DNA of 32,212 nt from Chloroflexota bacterium (GTDB lineage: Bacteria; Chloroflexota; Dehalococcoidia; JACQUA01): assembly GCA_016210565.1 (NCBI GenBank), contig JACQUA010000131.1, forward strand, positions 1 through 32,212, written 5' to 3'. Numbering within the stretch: position 1 is the stretch's first letter; each line of letters starts with the position of its first letter. The translations under genes were made by a program, and so were the position numbers. Under the pieces are notes generated by a model. The model ran no database searches. It saw only the letters and a program-made list of their open reading frames with translations, and was not told where the DNA came from. Shown piece by piece: positions 1 to 8,900 of the stretch.

Positions 1-1250
1 ACCCTGAACAAGTCCGCGGGGACAGGCGCCGCCACTTTCTACGTCCCCTTCAATAACACCGGCACGGTCAACGTCAGCAGCGGCGCGCTGAGGCTCGACG
101 CCGGCAGCACCCATGCCGGAACGTTGAATATCCCCTTGGGCCAGACCCTCCAACTGGCCAACGGGACCCACGACCTGGGCAGCGGCGCCACGGTCACCGG
201 GGCGGGCGTAGTGGCCGTGATATCCGGCACGTCCAACTTCAACGGCGCCATCACCGTCCCCAACCTGAACCTCTCCGGCGGCGCCCTGGGCGGGTCCGGC
301 GGCCTCAACGTCACCGGCGCCTGGAACTGGACGGCAGGCGACATCACCGGCCCGGGCGTCAAGACCAACTCCGGCGCCCTGAACCTCACCGGCGGCAGCA
401 GCCGGAACTTACGAGACGGGACCCTCAACAACACCGGCACCGTCAACTGGGCCACCGGCGCGCCCTGGACCTTGGAGTATACTGCCACTCTCAACAACCA
501 GGCCGGCGGCGTCTTAAATGTCCAGGGCGATAACAGCCTCAGCCTCTACGGCGGCGGGTCTAAAATCCTCAACAACGCCGGCACCCTGAACAAGTCCGCG
601 GGGACAGGCGCCGCCACTTTCTACGTCCCCTTCAATAACACCGGCACGGTCAACGTCAATAGCGGGACTCTGAAGTTCGACGCCGGCAGCACCCATGCCG
701 GAACGTTGAATATCCCCTCGGGCCAGACCCTCCAACTGGCCAACGGGACGCACGACCTGGGCAGCGGCGCCACGGTCACCGGGGCGGGCGTCCTGGCCGT
801 GATATCCGGCACGTCTAACTTCAACGCCGCCATCACCGTCCCCAACCTCAACCTCTCCGGAGGCACCCTGGGCGGGTCCGGCGGCCTCAACGTCACCGGC
901 GCCTGGAACTGGACGGGAGGCAACATCACCGGGGCAGGGGCCAAGACCAACTCCGGCGCCCTCAACGTCACCGGCGGCAGCAGCCGGAACCTGTCAAGTA
1001 GTACCCTGAACAATAGCGGCACGGTCAACTGGGCCGGGGGTACGCCCTGGACCTTCGAGTATACCTCGACAGCCAACAATCTCTTCGGCGCTACCTTCAA
1101 CATCCAGGGAGATAACACCCTTAGCACCTATGCCAGCGGGACGCGCAATTTCAACAACGCCGGCACGCTCAACAAGTCCGGCGGGACGGGCACGGCTACT
1201 TTCTACGTCCCCTTCAATAACACCGGCACGGTCAACGTCAATAGCGGCAA
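1..1250 (+). repeat. 582-bp tandem repeat in the surface-protein gene
   Basis: The same DNA begins at 1, 583 and 1165, a spacing of exactly 582 bp (194 codons). The first two units are nearly complete and very similar at base level; the third runs only to about 1250 before diverging. The array probably continues left of the window. The exact period and high base-level similarity point to recent duplication or gene conversion, and such arrays change copy number readily and can be collapsed by assemblers. Confidence 0.9.
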
Positions 1251-2685
1251 GCTCAACCTCGCGGCGGGTCTGAGCAATTTCTCCAGCAGCACCAGCACGC
1301 TCACCGGGGGTAGCCATGTTGTCCAGGGGACCCTTCAGTTCCCCGGCGCCAATATCGTCACCAACGCCGCCGGCATCACCCTCGACGGCGCCGCTTCCGC
1401 CATTGTCAACGAATCCGGCGTCAACGCCCTGCTTAACCTGGCCGCTAATGGCGCTGCGGGCAGTCTCACCATCCAGAACGGGCGCAACTTCAGTTCCACG
1501 GCAGCTTTCAGCAATGCCGGAAACGTGACCGTGGGCAGCGGCTCTCTTTTCACCGCCAACCCGACATATACGCAGACTGCGGGAACGACCACCGTCAACG
1601 GCGCCTTTGCGGCCAGCGGCGGGGTCAACATCAACGGCGGTACCCTCTCCGGTTCGGGCACAATCACCGGGAATGTCTCCAACGCCGGCGTAGCATCCCC
1701 CGGCAGTTCTCCGGGCATTCTGAACATCACCGGTAACTACACCCAGACCGCCTCCGGCATTCTGAATGTTGAAATCGGCGGCCTGACCCCAGGGGACCAG
1801 TTCGACCAGATCAATATCACCGGCTCGGCCTCGCTGGACGGAACACTCAACGTCACCGCTATCAACAACTTCACCCCGGCCGGGGGCAACAGTTTCCAGA
1901 TAATGAGCTTCGCCTCCCGCACGGGTGATTTCGCCGCAAAGAACGGCCTGAACCTCGCCGGGGGCATCAGGCTGGTACCCAACCTGACCGGCGCCGCCCT
2001 GACCCTGTCCACCGTACAGGTCCTGAAAGGCGCGGAACTGGAACTGACCCAGGATGTGGATGCCAGCGGTTTCGTTATTTTCAAGGTGGCGATCAAACGC
2101 GTCAAAGACCTGTCGAACGGCACAACCACCACCGCGGCCGGCGGCCTCGGCTCTTACGACGCCAGCCTGACCTACGCTGCGGCCGGCCTGACGATTCTCG
2201 ATGCCAGGGGCGTGGCGCCCTTCTCCACCATTAGTTCAGTCAGGAACACCGAGGGCGGCGCCAAGACCACCTTCAACTCCAGCCAGACCGCCAGCACCCC
2301 CCAGGCCCCCGTTACCGTCGCTCATCTGTACCCCTCGCTTATCGGCAGCAGGGACAATACCTACACGGTGACCCTGGCCTTCTCCGGTGTTTCCTCCGTC
2401 TCCGCAGAAGTCATTTCCCCCGATCCCGCGGTCAACCTGGGCAACCTCCGGCGCGGCAACGCCCGGGACATCGACGACGTCGACATGAGCGACGCCCTGT
2501 TCATCGCCCAGTACCGGGTGGGAATCCGGGGCCTGGGCACCGGGGACCTGGCGGTCAACCCTCTCAATGCGGCCAGCGTAATGCACGACGTGGGGGGCGA
2601 AAAGATCGACATGAACGACGCCCTGTTCATTGCCCAGATGCGGGTGGGGCTGAGAGACGCCAGCTACAACTGGATGGCAGGATGA
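1..2685 (+). CDS. Large repetitive surface protein with cohesin-like and dockerin-like C-terminus (5' end outside window)
   Basis: The reading frame is open from base 1, so the start lies upstream; the TTG at 124 is internal. The first part is made of Gly/Asn/Thr/Ser-rich strands (motifs such as NNTGTVN and LNLSGG) typical of secreted beta-helix or autotransporter-type passengers, arranged in 194-residue repeats. It is followed by an SPGSSPGILNITGNYTQ segment, a hallmark of autotransporter-associated beta strands. Near 2030-2430 lies a cohesin-like stretch (GSYDASLTYAAAGL). The last 85 residues hold two dockerin-like repeats, DIDDVDMSDALFIAQYRVG and KIDMNDALFIAQMRVG, each with Asp/Asn-rich calcium-loop character and a following helix. 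I infer a secreted, calcium-binding, cell-surface or matrix protein. The exact ligand cannot be read from the sequence. It has no partner gene in this window. Confidence 0.8.
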   Translation, partial: TLNKSAGTGAATFYVPFNNTGTVNVSSGALRLDAGSTHAGTLNIPLGQTLQLANGTHDLGSGATVTGAGVVAVISGTSNFNGAITVPNLNLSGGALGGSGGLNVTGAWNWTAGDITGPGVKTNSGALNLTGGSSRNLRDGTLNNTGTVNWATGAPWTLEYTATLNNQAGGVLNVQGDNSLSLYGGGSKILNNAGTLNKSAGTGAATFYVPFNNTGTVNVNSGTLKFDAGSTHAGTLNIPSGQTLQLANGTHDLGSGATVTGAGVLAVISGTSNFNAAITVPNLNLSGGTLGGSGGLNVTGAWNWTGGNITGAGAKTNSGALNVTGGSSRNLSSSTLNNSGTVNWAGGTPWTFEYTSTANNLFGATFNIQGDNTLSTYASGTRNFNNAGTLNKSGGTGTATFYVPFNNTGTVNVNSGKLNLAAGLSNFSSSTSTLTGGSHVVQGTLQFPGANIVTNAAGITLDGAASAIVNESGVNALLNLAANGAAGSLTIQNGRNFSSTAAFSNAGNVTVGSGSLFTANPTYTQTAGTTTVNGAFAASGGVNINGGTLSGSGTITGNVSNAGVASPGSSPGILNITGNYTQTASGILNVEIGGLTPGDQFDQINITGSASLDGTLNVTAINNFTPAGGNSFQIMSFASRTGDFAAKNGLNLAGGIRLVPNLTGAALTLSTVQVLKGAELELTQDVDASGFVIFKVAIKRVKDLSNGTTTTAAGGLGSYDASLTYAAAGLTILDARGVAPFSTISSVRNTEGGAKTTFNSSQTASTPQAPVTVAHLYPSLIGSRDNTYTVTLAFSGVSSVSAEVISPDPAVNLGNLRRGNARDIDDVDMSDALFIAQYRVGIRGLGTGDLAVNPLNAASVMHDVGGEKIDMNDALFIAQMRVGLRDASYNWMAG

Positions 2686-2786
2686 GGCGGCACCGCCGCT
2701 GCTCCGGCAAGCCAAATTACGCGGGCGCCGGGCTGGTTTGTACCGGGGTTGTAGCCGCAGTCTTCAGCCTGCGCGCGGGTGGGGCG

Positions 2787-2826
2787 TCCCGATAAGATCG
2801 GGATGGCTTTAGCCTTGCGGGTGGGG
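2787..2826. repeat. Intergenic palindrome plus GCAAGGCTAAAGCC-type repeat
   Basis: Bases 2787-2803 form the palindrome TCCCGATAAGATCGGGA, whose 7-bp arms recur at 27657 and 30500. It is followed directly by ATGGCTTTAGCCTTGC, the inverse of a repeat found at 5921, 28241 and 28496. The 169-bp gap between the surface-protein gene and the MGMT-like gene holds nothing else that I recognise. Confidence 0.7.
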
Positions 2827-2854
2827 GCCTGGTGGCACAGGCGTGGAGAGCTGA

Positions 2855-3340
2855 CTAACCCGCTTCCAGGTCGGCCAGGCATTCTTCGTAGCCGGCCACG
2901 AAGCATTTCTTCCCCTTTTGAATTACCGTGTGCCCTTCCTTCTCCAGCAGCTTCTTCTGGCCTTCCAGCCCGACGGGGTATTTTTCGTTGAGCTCGCCGC
3001 TCTGCTTCAACGTGCGACAGTAAGGCGTAACGCCCCCCTTCCCCTCCGCCGCGGCCTCTTCGGCGGCGTGGGCCGCCACCCAGGCGAAAATGCCGGTGGT
3101 GATGGGGCAGCCGATGGAGGCGCAATGGCGCCGGGCAAGGGCGGCGCGGATCTCGTTGATGGTGGTCAGTTTTCCCTCCGGGATCCTCCTCATGAACTCG
3201 TCCACCTCTTTGGGCGCCGGAATCACCACGGTGCCGGTACCCCACCTGGTGCTCATCTTGCCGGCGATTTCTTCCACTTTGGGAAGACCTTTGCTGTCTT
3301 CCAGTTTGGCCTGCCAGTACTTCTTCGGTTTGGCGCTCAA
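2855..3340 (-). CDS. MGMT-family (alkyltransferase-like) DNA-binding protein
   Basis: This 161-aa protein carries the DNA-binding fold of O6-alkylguanine-DNA alkyltransferases: GKLTTINEIRAALA (about residues 56-69), HCASIGCPITTGIFAWV (72-88) and GGVTPYCRTLKQSGELNEK (102-120). In true MGMT the methyl acceptor is the Cys of P-C-H-R. Here the motif reads P-Y-C-R, with Tyr where that Cys should be and a Cys (residue 108) one place later. The expected role is recognition of alkylated DNA without, or with altered, self-alkylating chemistry. The start is TTG at 3340, chosen because the upstream bases read AAGGAGGTGCAAA, a near-perfect ribosome-binding site. It is probably monocistronic. Confidence 0.8.
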   Translation of the reverse strand: MSAKPKKYWQAKLEDSKGLPKVEEIAGKMSTRWGTGTVVIPAPKEVDEFMRRIPEGKLTTINEIRAALARRHCASIGCPITTGIFAWVAAHAAEEAAAEGKGGVTPYCRTLKQSGELNEKYPVGLEGQKKLLEKEGHTVIQKGKKCFVAGYEECLADLEAG

Positions 3341-3461
3341 TTTGCACCTCCTTGGATGGCTGTCGGCGGTCAGCTACCAGCCGGCCGGCAGCCGGCGCTC
3401 GGGGGGACCCGCTTGGTTGCAGCAGAATCGGACAGTGAACCAAACCAGCGGTGCGAGCACC

Positions 3462-3689
3462 TCATTTCTTGCCAATCAAATTGGCAAGGTCCTCCTTAGT
3501 GAGACCAGACTGTTTCAAGATACCCAGGAGCGTTCCTTTAGCAAGCTCTTCGTGTAGCGGCACGACGGTCTTGTAACTGCCTTTCTGGAGACTCACGTGA
3601 CTTCCCTTCTGCCGCACAACATCAAAACCTTCTCTCTTCAGCAGTCGAACAACCTCATCCCCAGATAGAACAGGGAGTTTAGGCGCCAA
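3462..3689 (-). CDS. hicA: HicA-like mRNA interferase toxin
   Basis: HicA toxins are small double-stranded-RNA-binding-fold RNases. The protein has the full family pattern: KLPVLSGDEVVRLLKREGF, then VRQKGSHVSLQKG with the catalytic His of GSH, then the C-terminal helix LLGILKQSGLTKEDL. The start is placed at TTG 3689, giving MAPKLPVLSG, because it matches family N-termini and is preceded by TGAGGTGG. An upstream TTG at 3701 is also possible. It overlaps the end of hicB by 11 bp, so the two are translationally coupled with the antitoxin first, the reverse of the commoner hicA-hicB order. Confidence 0.88.
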   Translation of the reverse strand: MAPKLPVLSGDEVVRLLKREGFDVVRQKGSHVSLQKGSYKTVVPLHEELAKGTLLGILKQSGLTKEDLANLIGKK

Positions 3690-3900
3690 CCGCCACCTCA
3701 AGGCGATACAAGACTATCTCTCCCTTGCTTTCAGGAATGTCGTCGGCGCCGAAACTCTCCAGATATAGCTCAACCGCTTCTTTCAGATTCGCCTGTGCCT
3801 CCTCGATCGTCTTGCCCTGACTAACCACGCCCAATTCGACACAATGCCCAACATACCATTTTTCTTCCTTTGTGATTATCGCTGTGAACTTCCTGGACAT
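3679..3900 (-). CDS. hicB: HicB-like antitoxin
   Basis: This 73-aa protein has the partial RNase H fold of HicB: SRKFTAIITKEEKWYVGHCVEL, then VSQGKTIEEAQANLKEAVELYLE. It lacks the separate C-terminal ribbon-helix-helix or HTH DNA-binding domain of longer HicB proteins. It should bind and neutralise HicA. The start is ATG 3900, chosen over a longer frame starting at 3933, because GGAGG lies seven bases before it. It is the first gene of a two-gene operon with hicA. Confidence 0.88.
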   Translation of the reverse strand: MSRKFTAIITKEEKWYVGHCVELGVVSQGKTIEEAQANLKEAVELYLESFGADDIPESKGEIVLYRLEVAVGA

Positions 3901-3934
3901 GGGTAGCCTCCAAAAAGACCGGTCCTGTGACAAT

Positions 3935-3940
3935 AGTATA
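3935..3940 (-). promoter_or_regulatory. Candidate -10 element of hicBA
   Basis: On the minus strand the hexamer reads TATACT (5 of 6 to consensus), about 28 bases of leader before the hicB start. No convincing -35 is visible at normal spacing, so it may depend on another factor or be weak. Confidence 0.4.
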
Positions 3941-4043
3941 TCAGACCGCGACCCCGGGGCGAACGAATCTGACGTCTTCAGCTCAGCCAGCCCTGTTTTC
4001 GTGTCGGCGGCTGGGTTTGGCGGTCAATTGGCATCTCCTCTAA

Positions 4044-4216
4044 AGCTAACAGCTATCAGCCTTCAGCTATCAGCCGGTCGGCAGTCAATCGTCGGCAGTC
4101 GGCAGTCGGCGGTCGCCGGCCGATAGTTGATGGTCAGTCTCCGGGGGAGCTGTCGGCCGCCGGCCGTCAGGGTGCAGGGCGGGGAACTCAATAACTCAAT
4201 AACCCAATAACTCAAC
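4044..4216. repeat. Low-complexity intergenic repeats (CAGCTATCAGC, GGCAGTC, AACTCAAT)
   Basis: The gap between hicB and the DUF1015 gene (about 3945-4270) has no supported gene. It holds AGCTATCAGC repeated near 4051 and 4065, GGCAGTC repeats near 4080-4110, and four tandem 8-bp units of AACTCAAT type at 4185-4216. These look like simple-sequence remnants that are common in intergenic DNA. Confidence 0.75.
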
Positions 4217-4270
4217 GACCCTTCCAACCTACTACCTTTCAACCTTACAAACCTCATGAACTTTGTAACC

Positions 4271-5584
4271 TTATAGACTTTCTTCGACGCTCCGCATGAC
4301 CAGCCCGGTGGGCAGCTTGGGATGGAAGTAACTAGACTTCCGGGGCGTTTTATCCCCCGCCAGGGCGATGCTCTTGATGTCCCTGGTTTCCAGTGCTTTG
4401 ATGAAAAACCCAATCTGGTACTCCCCGGCGCCAACCCGGTTCACCACTTCGACCTCATCGGGCGTGTAAACCACTTCGAGATGTCTGTTGGCCGTTTCCA
4501 GCTCATCCATGACCAGGTGCTGCAGGCGGCTTATCTCCAGCCGGTAGTAGTAATAGGAATGTCCGGGCGGCATCATGGCGTCATAGTCAGTCCCCTGGCG
4601 CAGCCGCAGGATCAACAGATTGTCCTCTTCCTGGCCCCAGACCCCGATGGCCATCCCTATGTTTCTGCGGCGGCGGAGGGCGTCGCTGATCATGGTCGCC
4701 TTTTGCGCCGGGTCGGACGCCCTCACCGGCAACGTCTTGACATCGAAAAGCGAATGCAGCTTGCTCTTCAGCCCGGCCATCTCCCCGGGGGGTAATCCCC
4801 TGACCAGGCGGTGCACGGGCAGGATGAGGAGGCCGGGGTCGGAGAATTCCACCAGCGTCATCATGACATAGCCGGCGCCGGGCATGGCCAGGCCGGCTTC
4901 TGTCATCTCGTTCTGATAGGCCAGGGCCGTCTCGTAGCGGTGGTGGCCGTCGGCGACGAAAATCTTCTGCCCGGCGAAGAACTCCTCGATAGACAGCAGC
5001 GGCGTCCCTCCAGCCACGCTCCAGACAGAGTGGGCCTCCCCGTTTTCCAGGCTGGCCTGCGCGGTGGGCGGGCTTTCCTGCGCGCCGGTCAGAATCCGGG
5101 AGAGCGCTCCCCCTGAGTCCTGGTAAAGAGCGAAGATGGGACTGATGTTGGCCCGGCAGGCGCGCATCAGCTCCAGCCGGTCCGCTTTCGGTTTGCTGCC
5201 GGTGTGCTCGTGGGGCAAGACGATCTTCCTGTCCCAGGGTTCCAGTCTCACGCAGGCTGTGAGCCCGGTCCGTTCCCGGATTTCTCCCCGGTGCGGGAAC
5301 CGGTGTTTGTGGACATAGAACGAAACGGCGTCGCTTTCCAGCACGCCCTTGTCCCGCCAAAGGCGCCAGTCGTCCCGGGCGCGGGTGTACTTGTTGTTTC
5401 CGGCCCAATCGCCGGGCCGGTCAAGCCCGAACTCCAGGCGGATGATGTTGTACGGTGATTTTTCGTGATAAGCATGCTGTTCCCGCAGCGAAATGACATC
5501 GTACGGCGGGCAGATGACGCTCGCCGGGTCGGAAACTTGTTTCTGATTGAACCGGATGCCGTGAAAAGGGCGAACTTCAGCCAT
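4271..5584 (-). CDS. DUF1015 family protein
   Basis: This 437-aa protein matches DUF1015 throughout: AEVRPFHGIRFNQKQVSDPA at the start, CPPYDVIS, YNIIRLEFG, and the strongly conserved VADGHHRYETALAY at about residues 208-221. The DGHHR box resembles the nucleotide-binding motif of ParB/Srx-fold proteins and the archaeal serine kinase SerK, so a kinase-like or nucleotide-dependent role is possible; no function is established for the bacterial members that I know of. The start is ATG 5584 with only a weak purine-rich ribosome-binding site (GAAAGAAA). The gene stands alone, separated from mfd by a repeat element of about 330 bp. Confidence 0.88.
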   Translation of the reverse strand: MAEVRPFHGIRFNQKQVSDPASVICPPYDVISLREQHAYHEKSPYNIIRLEFGLDRPGDWAGNNKYTRARDDWRLWRDKGVLESDAVSFYVHKHRFPHRGEIRERTGLTACVRLEPWDRKIVLPHEHTGSKPKADRLELMRACRANISPIFALYQDSGGALSRILTGAQESPPTAQASLENGEAHSVWSVAGGTPLLSIEEFFAGQKIFVADGHHRYETALAYQNEMTEAGLAMPGAGYVMMTLVEFSDPGLLILPVHRLVRGLPPGEMAGLKSKLHSLFDVKTLPVRASDPAQKATMISDALRRRRNIGMAIGVWGQEEDNLLILRLRQGTDYDAMMPPGHSYYYYRLEISRLQHLVMDELETANRHLEVVYTPDEVEVVNRVGAGEYQIGFFIKALETRDIKSIALAGDKTPRKSSYFHPKLPTGLVMRSVEESL

Positions 5585-5624
5585 TAGTTGTTTCTTTCAT
5601 GATCCCGGTCTGTGCAACGGCCGG

Positions 5625-5951
5625 GGCGGCCTAGCCCATGGCTTCAGCCTTGCTGGGGTGCAAAACGCCCGGCATTTGAGCTTCGGGGATATCAGGTTTT
5701 GGAATGAACCAGGCGGGGGCCCGGGGCAGACCAAACATGGAGCAATTACCGTTATTATAATCCAATCTTCGTTTTCCTTCACGGGCGCTGCGGGCGTGGT
5801 TGACACCTTTTCCCGTCTCGGAGTGGTGGGTTCGCACAGCCACCCGTCTACCCCGCTGCCCCGCTGTGCTTAACCCACCCTGCCCTGCTCTTCTCTACGG
5901 GAGGGATGTCGACCACCCCGGCAAGGCTAAAGCCATGCACTACACCCCGCC
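5625..5951. mobile_element. MITE-like segment with terminal inverted repeats
   Basis: Bases 5625-5653 (CCCATGGCTTCAGCCTTGC core) and 5921-5951 (GCAAGGCTAAAGCCATG core, then CTACACCCCGCC) are inverted copies flanking about 270 bp without a gene. The interior includes a truncated copy (5823-5883) of the dispersed repeat found in full at 27657 and 30500. A second segment of similar size and the same ends lies at 28224-28526. No transposase is present, so any mobility would be non-autonomous; this is an inference. Confidence 0.5.
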
Positions 5952-5965
5952 CATTTAATCCGGGA

Positions 5966-8900
5966 TCATTGCATCTGTATCAGCTCGCGCAGGAGCTTCT
6001 CCAGGGCTTCCTGCCAGCCCGGACTGCTGCCGGGTTTGGCCGGCAGTCTGAGCCCGTCGTAGCTAATCTTCAGCCCGTCGTAGCCGCCCTTCAGGGTCCG
6101 TTTGGACCACCGGGCCATGTCCTGAAACCGGAGAAGAATATTGCCGTTGTCCCGGCCGATGCCGGAGAGGCCGGCCTCCCCCGCCAGTCTCTTGATTTTG
6201 AGAACATACAGGAGATTCCTGGCCGGCGGCGGCAGCTTGCCGAAACGGTCCACCATTTCCCGGCCGATCTCTTCGATTTCGCTGTCGCCGGACACCCGGG
6301 CCATTTTCTGATACAGGTTCAGGCGCACGGCGATGTCGGAAACATACGACACCGGGATATAGGCGCTGACAGGCAACTCCACGGAAGGCAGGGGGGATTT
6401 CGGGACCAGGACGGGGGCCGTTCCTCCGGCGGGTCTCGCCGCCCTGAGGTTCGCCACGGCGTCCGCCAGGAGCTGGGTGTAAAGCTCGAAGCCCACCGCG
6501 CTGATCTGGCCGGACTGTTCGGCGCCCAGCAGGTTGCCCGCCCCCCGGATTTCCAGGTCCTTCATGGCCAGGTGGAAACCGGCGCCCAGTTCAGTTGCCT
6601 CGAAGATGGCCTGCAGGCGTTTTTCGGCCTGGGGCGTCAGCCGTTTGCCCTTCTTGTAGAGGAAATAGGCGTAAGCCCGGTTGGTCCCCCTCCCCACCCG
6701 TCCCCGCAACTGGTACAACTGCGTCAGGCCCAGCCTGTCGGCGTCATTGACGATGAGCGTGTTTACGCTGGGCATGTCCAGGCCCGATTCGATAATAGTG
6801 GTGCAGACCAGCACGTTGTACTTCTGCTGCGAAAAGTCCAGCATCACCTGCTCCAGCTTCTCTTCCGGCATCTGACCGTGGCCCACGGTGATCTTCGCTT
6901 CAGGGACGATTTCTCTCAGGCGGTCGGCCAGGGCATTGATTCCCTGGACGCGGTTATGGACGAAAAAGACCTGGCCGTCGCGCTCCAGCTCCCTCAGGAC
7001 CGCTTCCCGGACGATCCGGTCCTGGTAGTCGCCGACCATGGTCTTGATGGGCAGCCTCTCCTCAGGGGGAGTTTCCATTGTGCTCATGTCCCGCACGGAG
7101 ACGAGGGCCATGTAGAGGGTGCGCGGAATGGGGGTGGCGCTGAGGGCCAGCACGTCCACCTCGTGGCGCATTTTCTTGAAATGCTCTTTGTGAAATACGC
7201 CGAAGCGCTGCTCTTCGTCGATGATGACCAGTCCCAGGTTCTTGAAGGCGACGTCTTTCTGGAGGAGCCGGTGGGTCCCAATGCAGATGTCCACCTTCCC
7301 CAGGGCCAGGGCGTCCACCGCGGCCTGTTGCTCTTTCCGGGAGCAAAACCGGCTCAGCATTTCGATTCTCATGGGAAAGGGCTTGAGCCGTTCCGTAAAC
7401 GTCCGGTAGTGCTGCTGGGCCAGGATGGTGGTGGGTACCAGGACGGCGACCTGTTTGCCATCCATGACGCATTTGAAAGCAGCCCGCAGCGCCACCTCGG
7501 TCTTGCCGTAGCCCACGTCCCCGCACACCAGGCGGTCCATGGGCCGCTGCTTCTCCATGTCTTCCTTGACCTCGCGGATGGCCTCGATCTGGTCGGGCGT
7601 CTCCGTGTAGGGGAAGGAAGCCTCCAGCTCCTGCTGCCACACCGTATCGGGGGAAAAGGCGTAGCCCTGTTTCAACTCCCTGGCAGCATAGACTTCGAGA
7701 AGCTCTTTGGCCACTTTCTCCGCGGCCTCTTTGGCCTTCTGCCGGGTATGTCGCCACTCCTGGGTGCCGAGGCGGCTGACGTTCGGGGTCTCGTTCCGCG
7801 CCCCGACGTAACGGGTGATGCGGTCTATCTGCTCCACCGGCACGTAGAGTTTGTCATCCCCGGAGTATTCCAGGATGAGGTACTCCCGTTCGCTCCCGTC
7901 CGTGGTCAGCCTGGTGGTGCCGGCGAACCGGGCCACGCCGTGGTCGGCGTGCACCACAAAGTCGCCGGGTTCCAGCTCGGAAAGGTACAGGAGGCGTTTC
8001 ACCGCACGGCGTTTGACCTCGCGCCTCTGCTTGACGAAACCGAAAATCTCCCGGTCGGTGAAGATGATGAATTCTTCGTCCCCGTCCTGGAAGGCCCAGC
8101 CGCCGTCCAGCATTCCCCTGACGAGCTTGATGTCTCCCCTGGCCGGCAGCTCATTCAAGTCGGCGGCCACGGCGGCGATGATTTCATTTTCTTCGAGCAG
8201 GTTGGACAGCCGCGGCGCTTGATGCGAGACGATGGTAATGCGCCGGCCTTCTTCTTTCATGCTTCCTACATCCCCGATGAACTTCTGAAGCTGGGCGCTA
8301 TAGCCCGGCGCGGGATCAAAGGCGAAGGTGAACCGGTTGCCTCCCTCTCCCTTGAAGGGAGAGGTCAGGAGAGGGTGAAGGTCTCCCACTCCCTCGTTCG
8401 CAGCCGCCGTGTCGCGCCCTCGAGAATCAGACTTTGCGCCAAACGGAAAATCCCCGTCGCTTGGAACCTGGAATCTGATGATTGGAACTTTAGTTTTGAG
8501 CCTTTCCCCCAATTCCGGCCACGATAGATACGGGGCGGGGAAGCCGGGCGGCAACTCGCACTTTTCCAACTGGGACTGCCGCACCTCGCCGGCCATGGCG
8601 TCCAGTTCGTCCAGCGCCTCTTCCAGGCGCGCCGGGTCCTCGCAGAGCAGCAGTCCGTTTGCGGGCAGATAGTCGAGGATAGTATCGGTGTTGAACAGAG
8701 GCGCATAATAGGCCATGCCGGCAAATTTCTGCCGGCCGCGGACCATCTCCAGCTCTTCGTTGAACCTCTGCCTCGTCTCCTCGCTGCACCGGTCGAGCTG
8801 GAGCTTCTCCTGCCATCCGGCCAGATAGCCGTCAAGGTCCGGCGGGAGGGACATTTCCAGGGCCGGCTCGATGGTGAACTCGTTAACCTGCTCCCGGGAC

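Noticed and set aside
39..2132. Several minus-strand open frames opposite the surface-protein gene
   Set aside because: Their products repeat in step with the sense repeats and are Pro/Val/Ala-rich shadows of a clear coding frame.
5906..8527. Very long plus-strand open frame (873 codons) opposite mfd
   Set aside because: It is the antisense shadow of mfd, whose protein is conserved over its full length. High GC leaves few stops in the opposite frame, and the product shows no recognisable motif.
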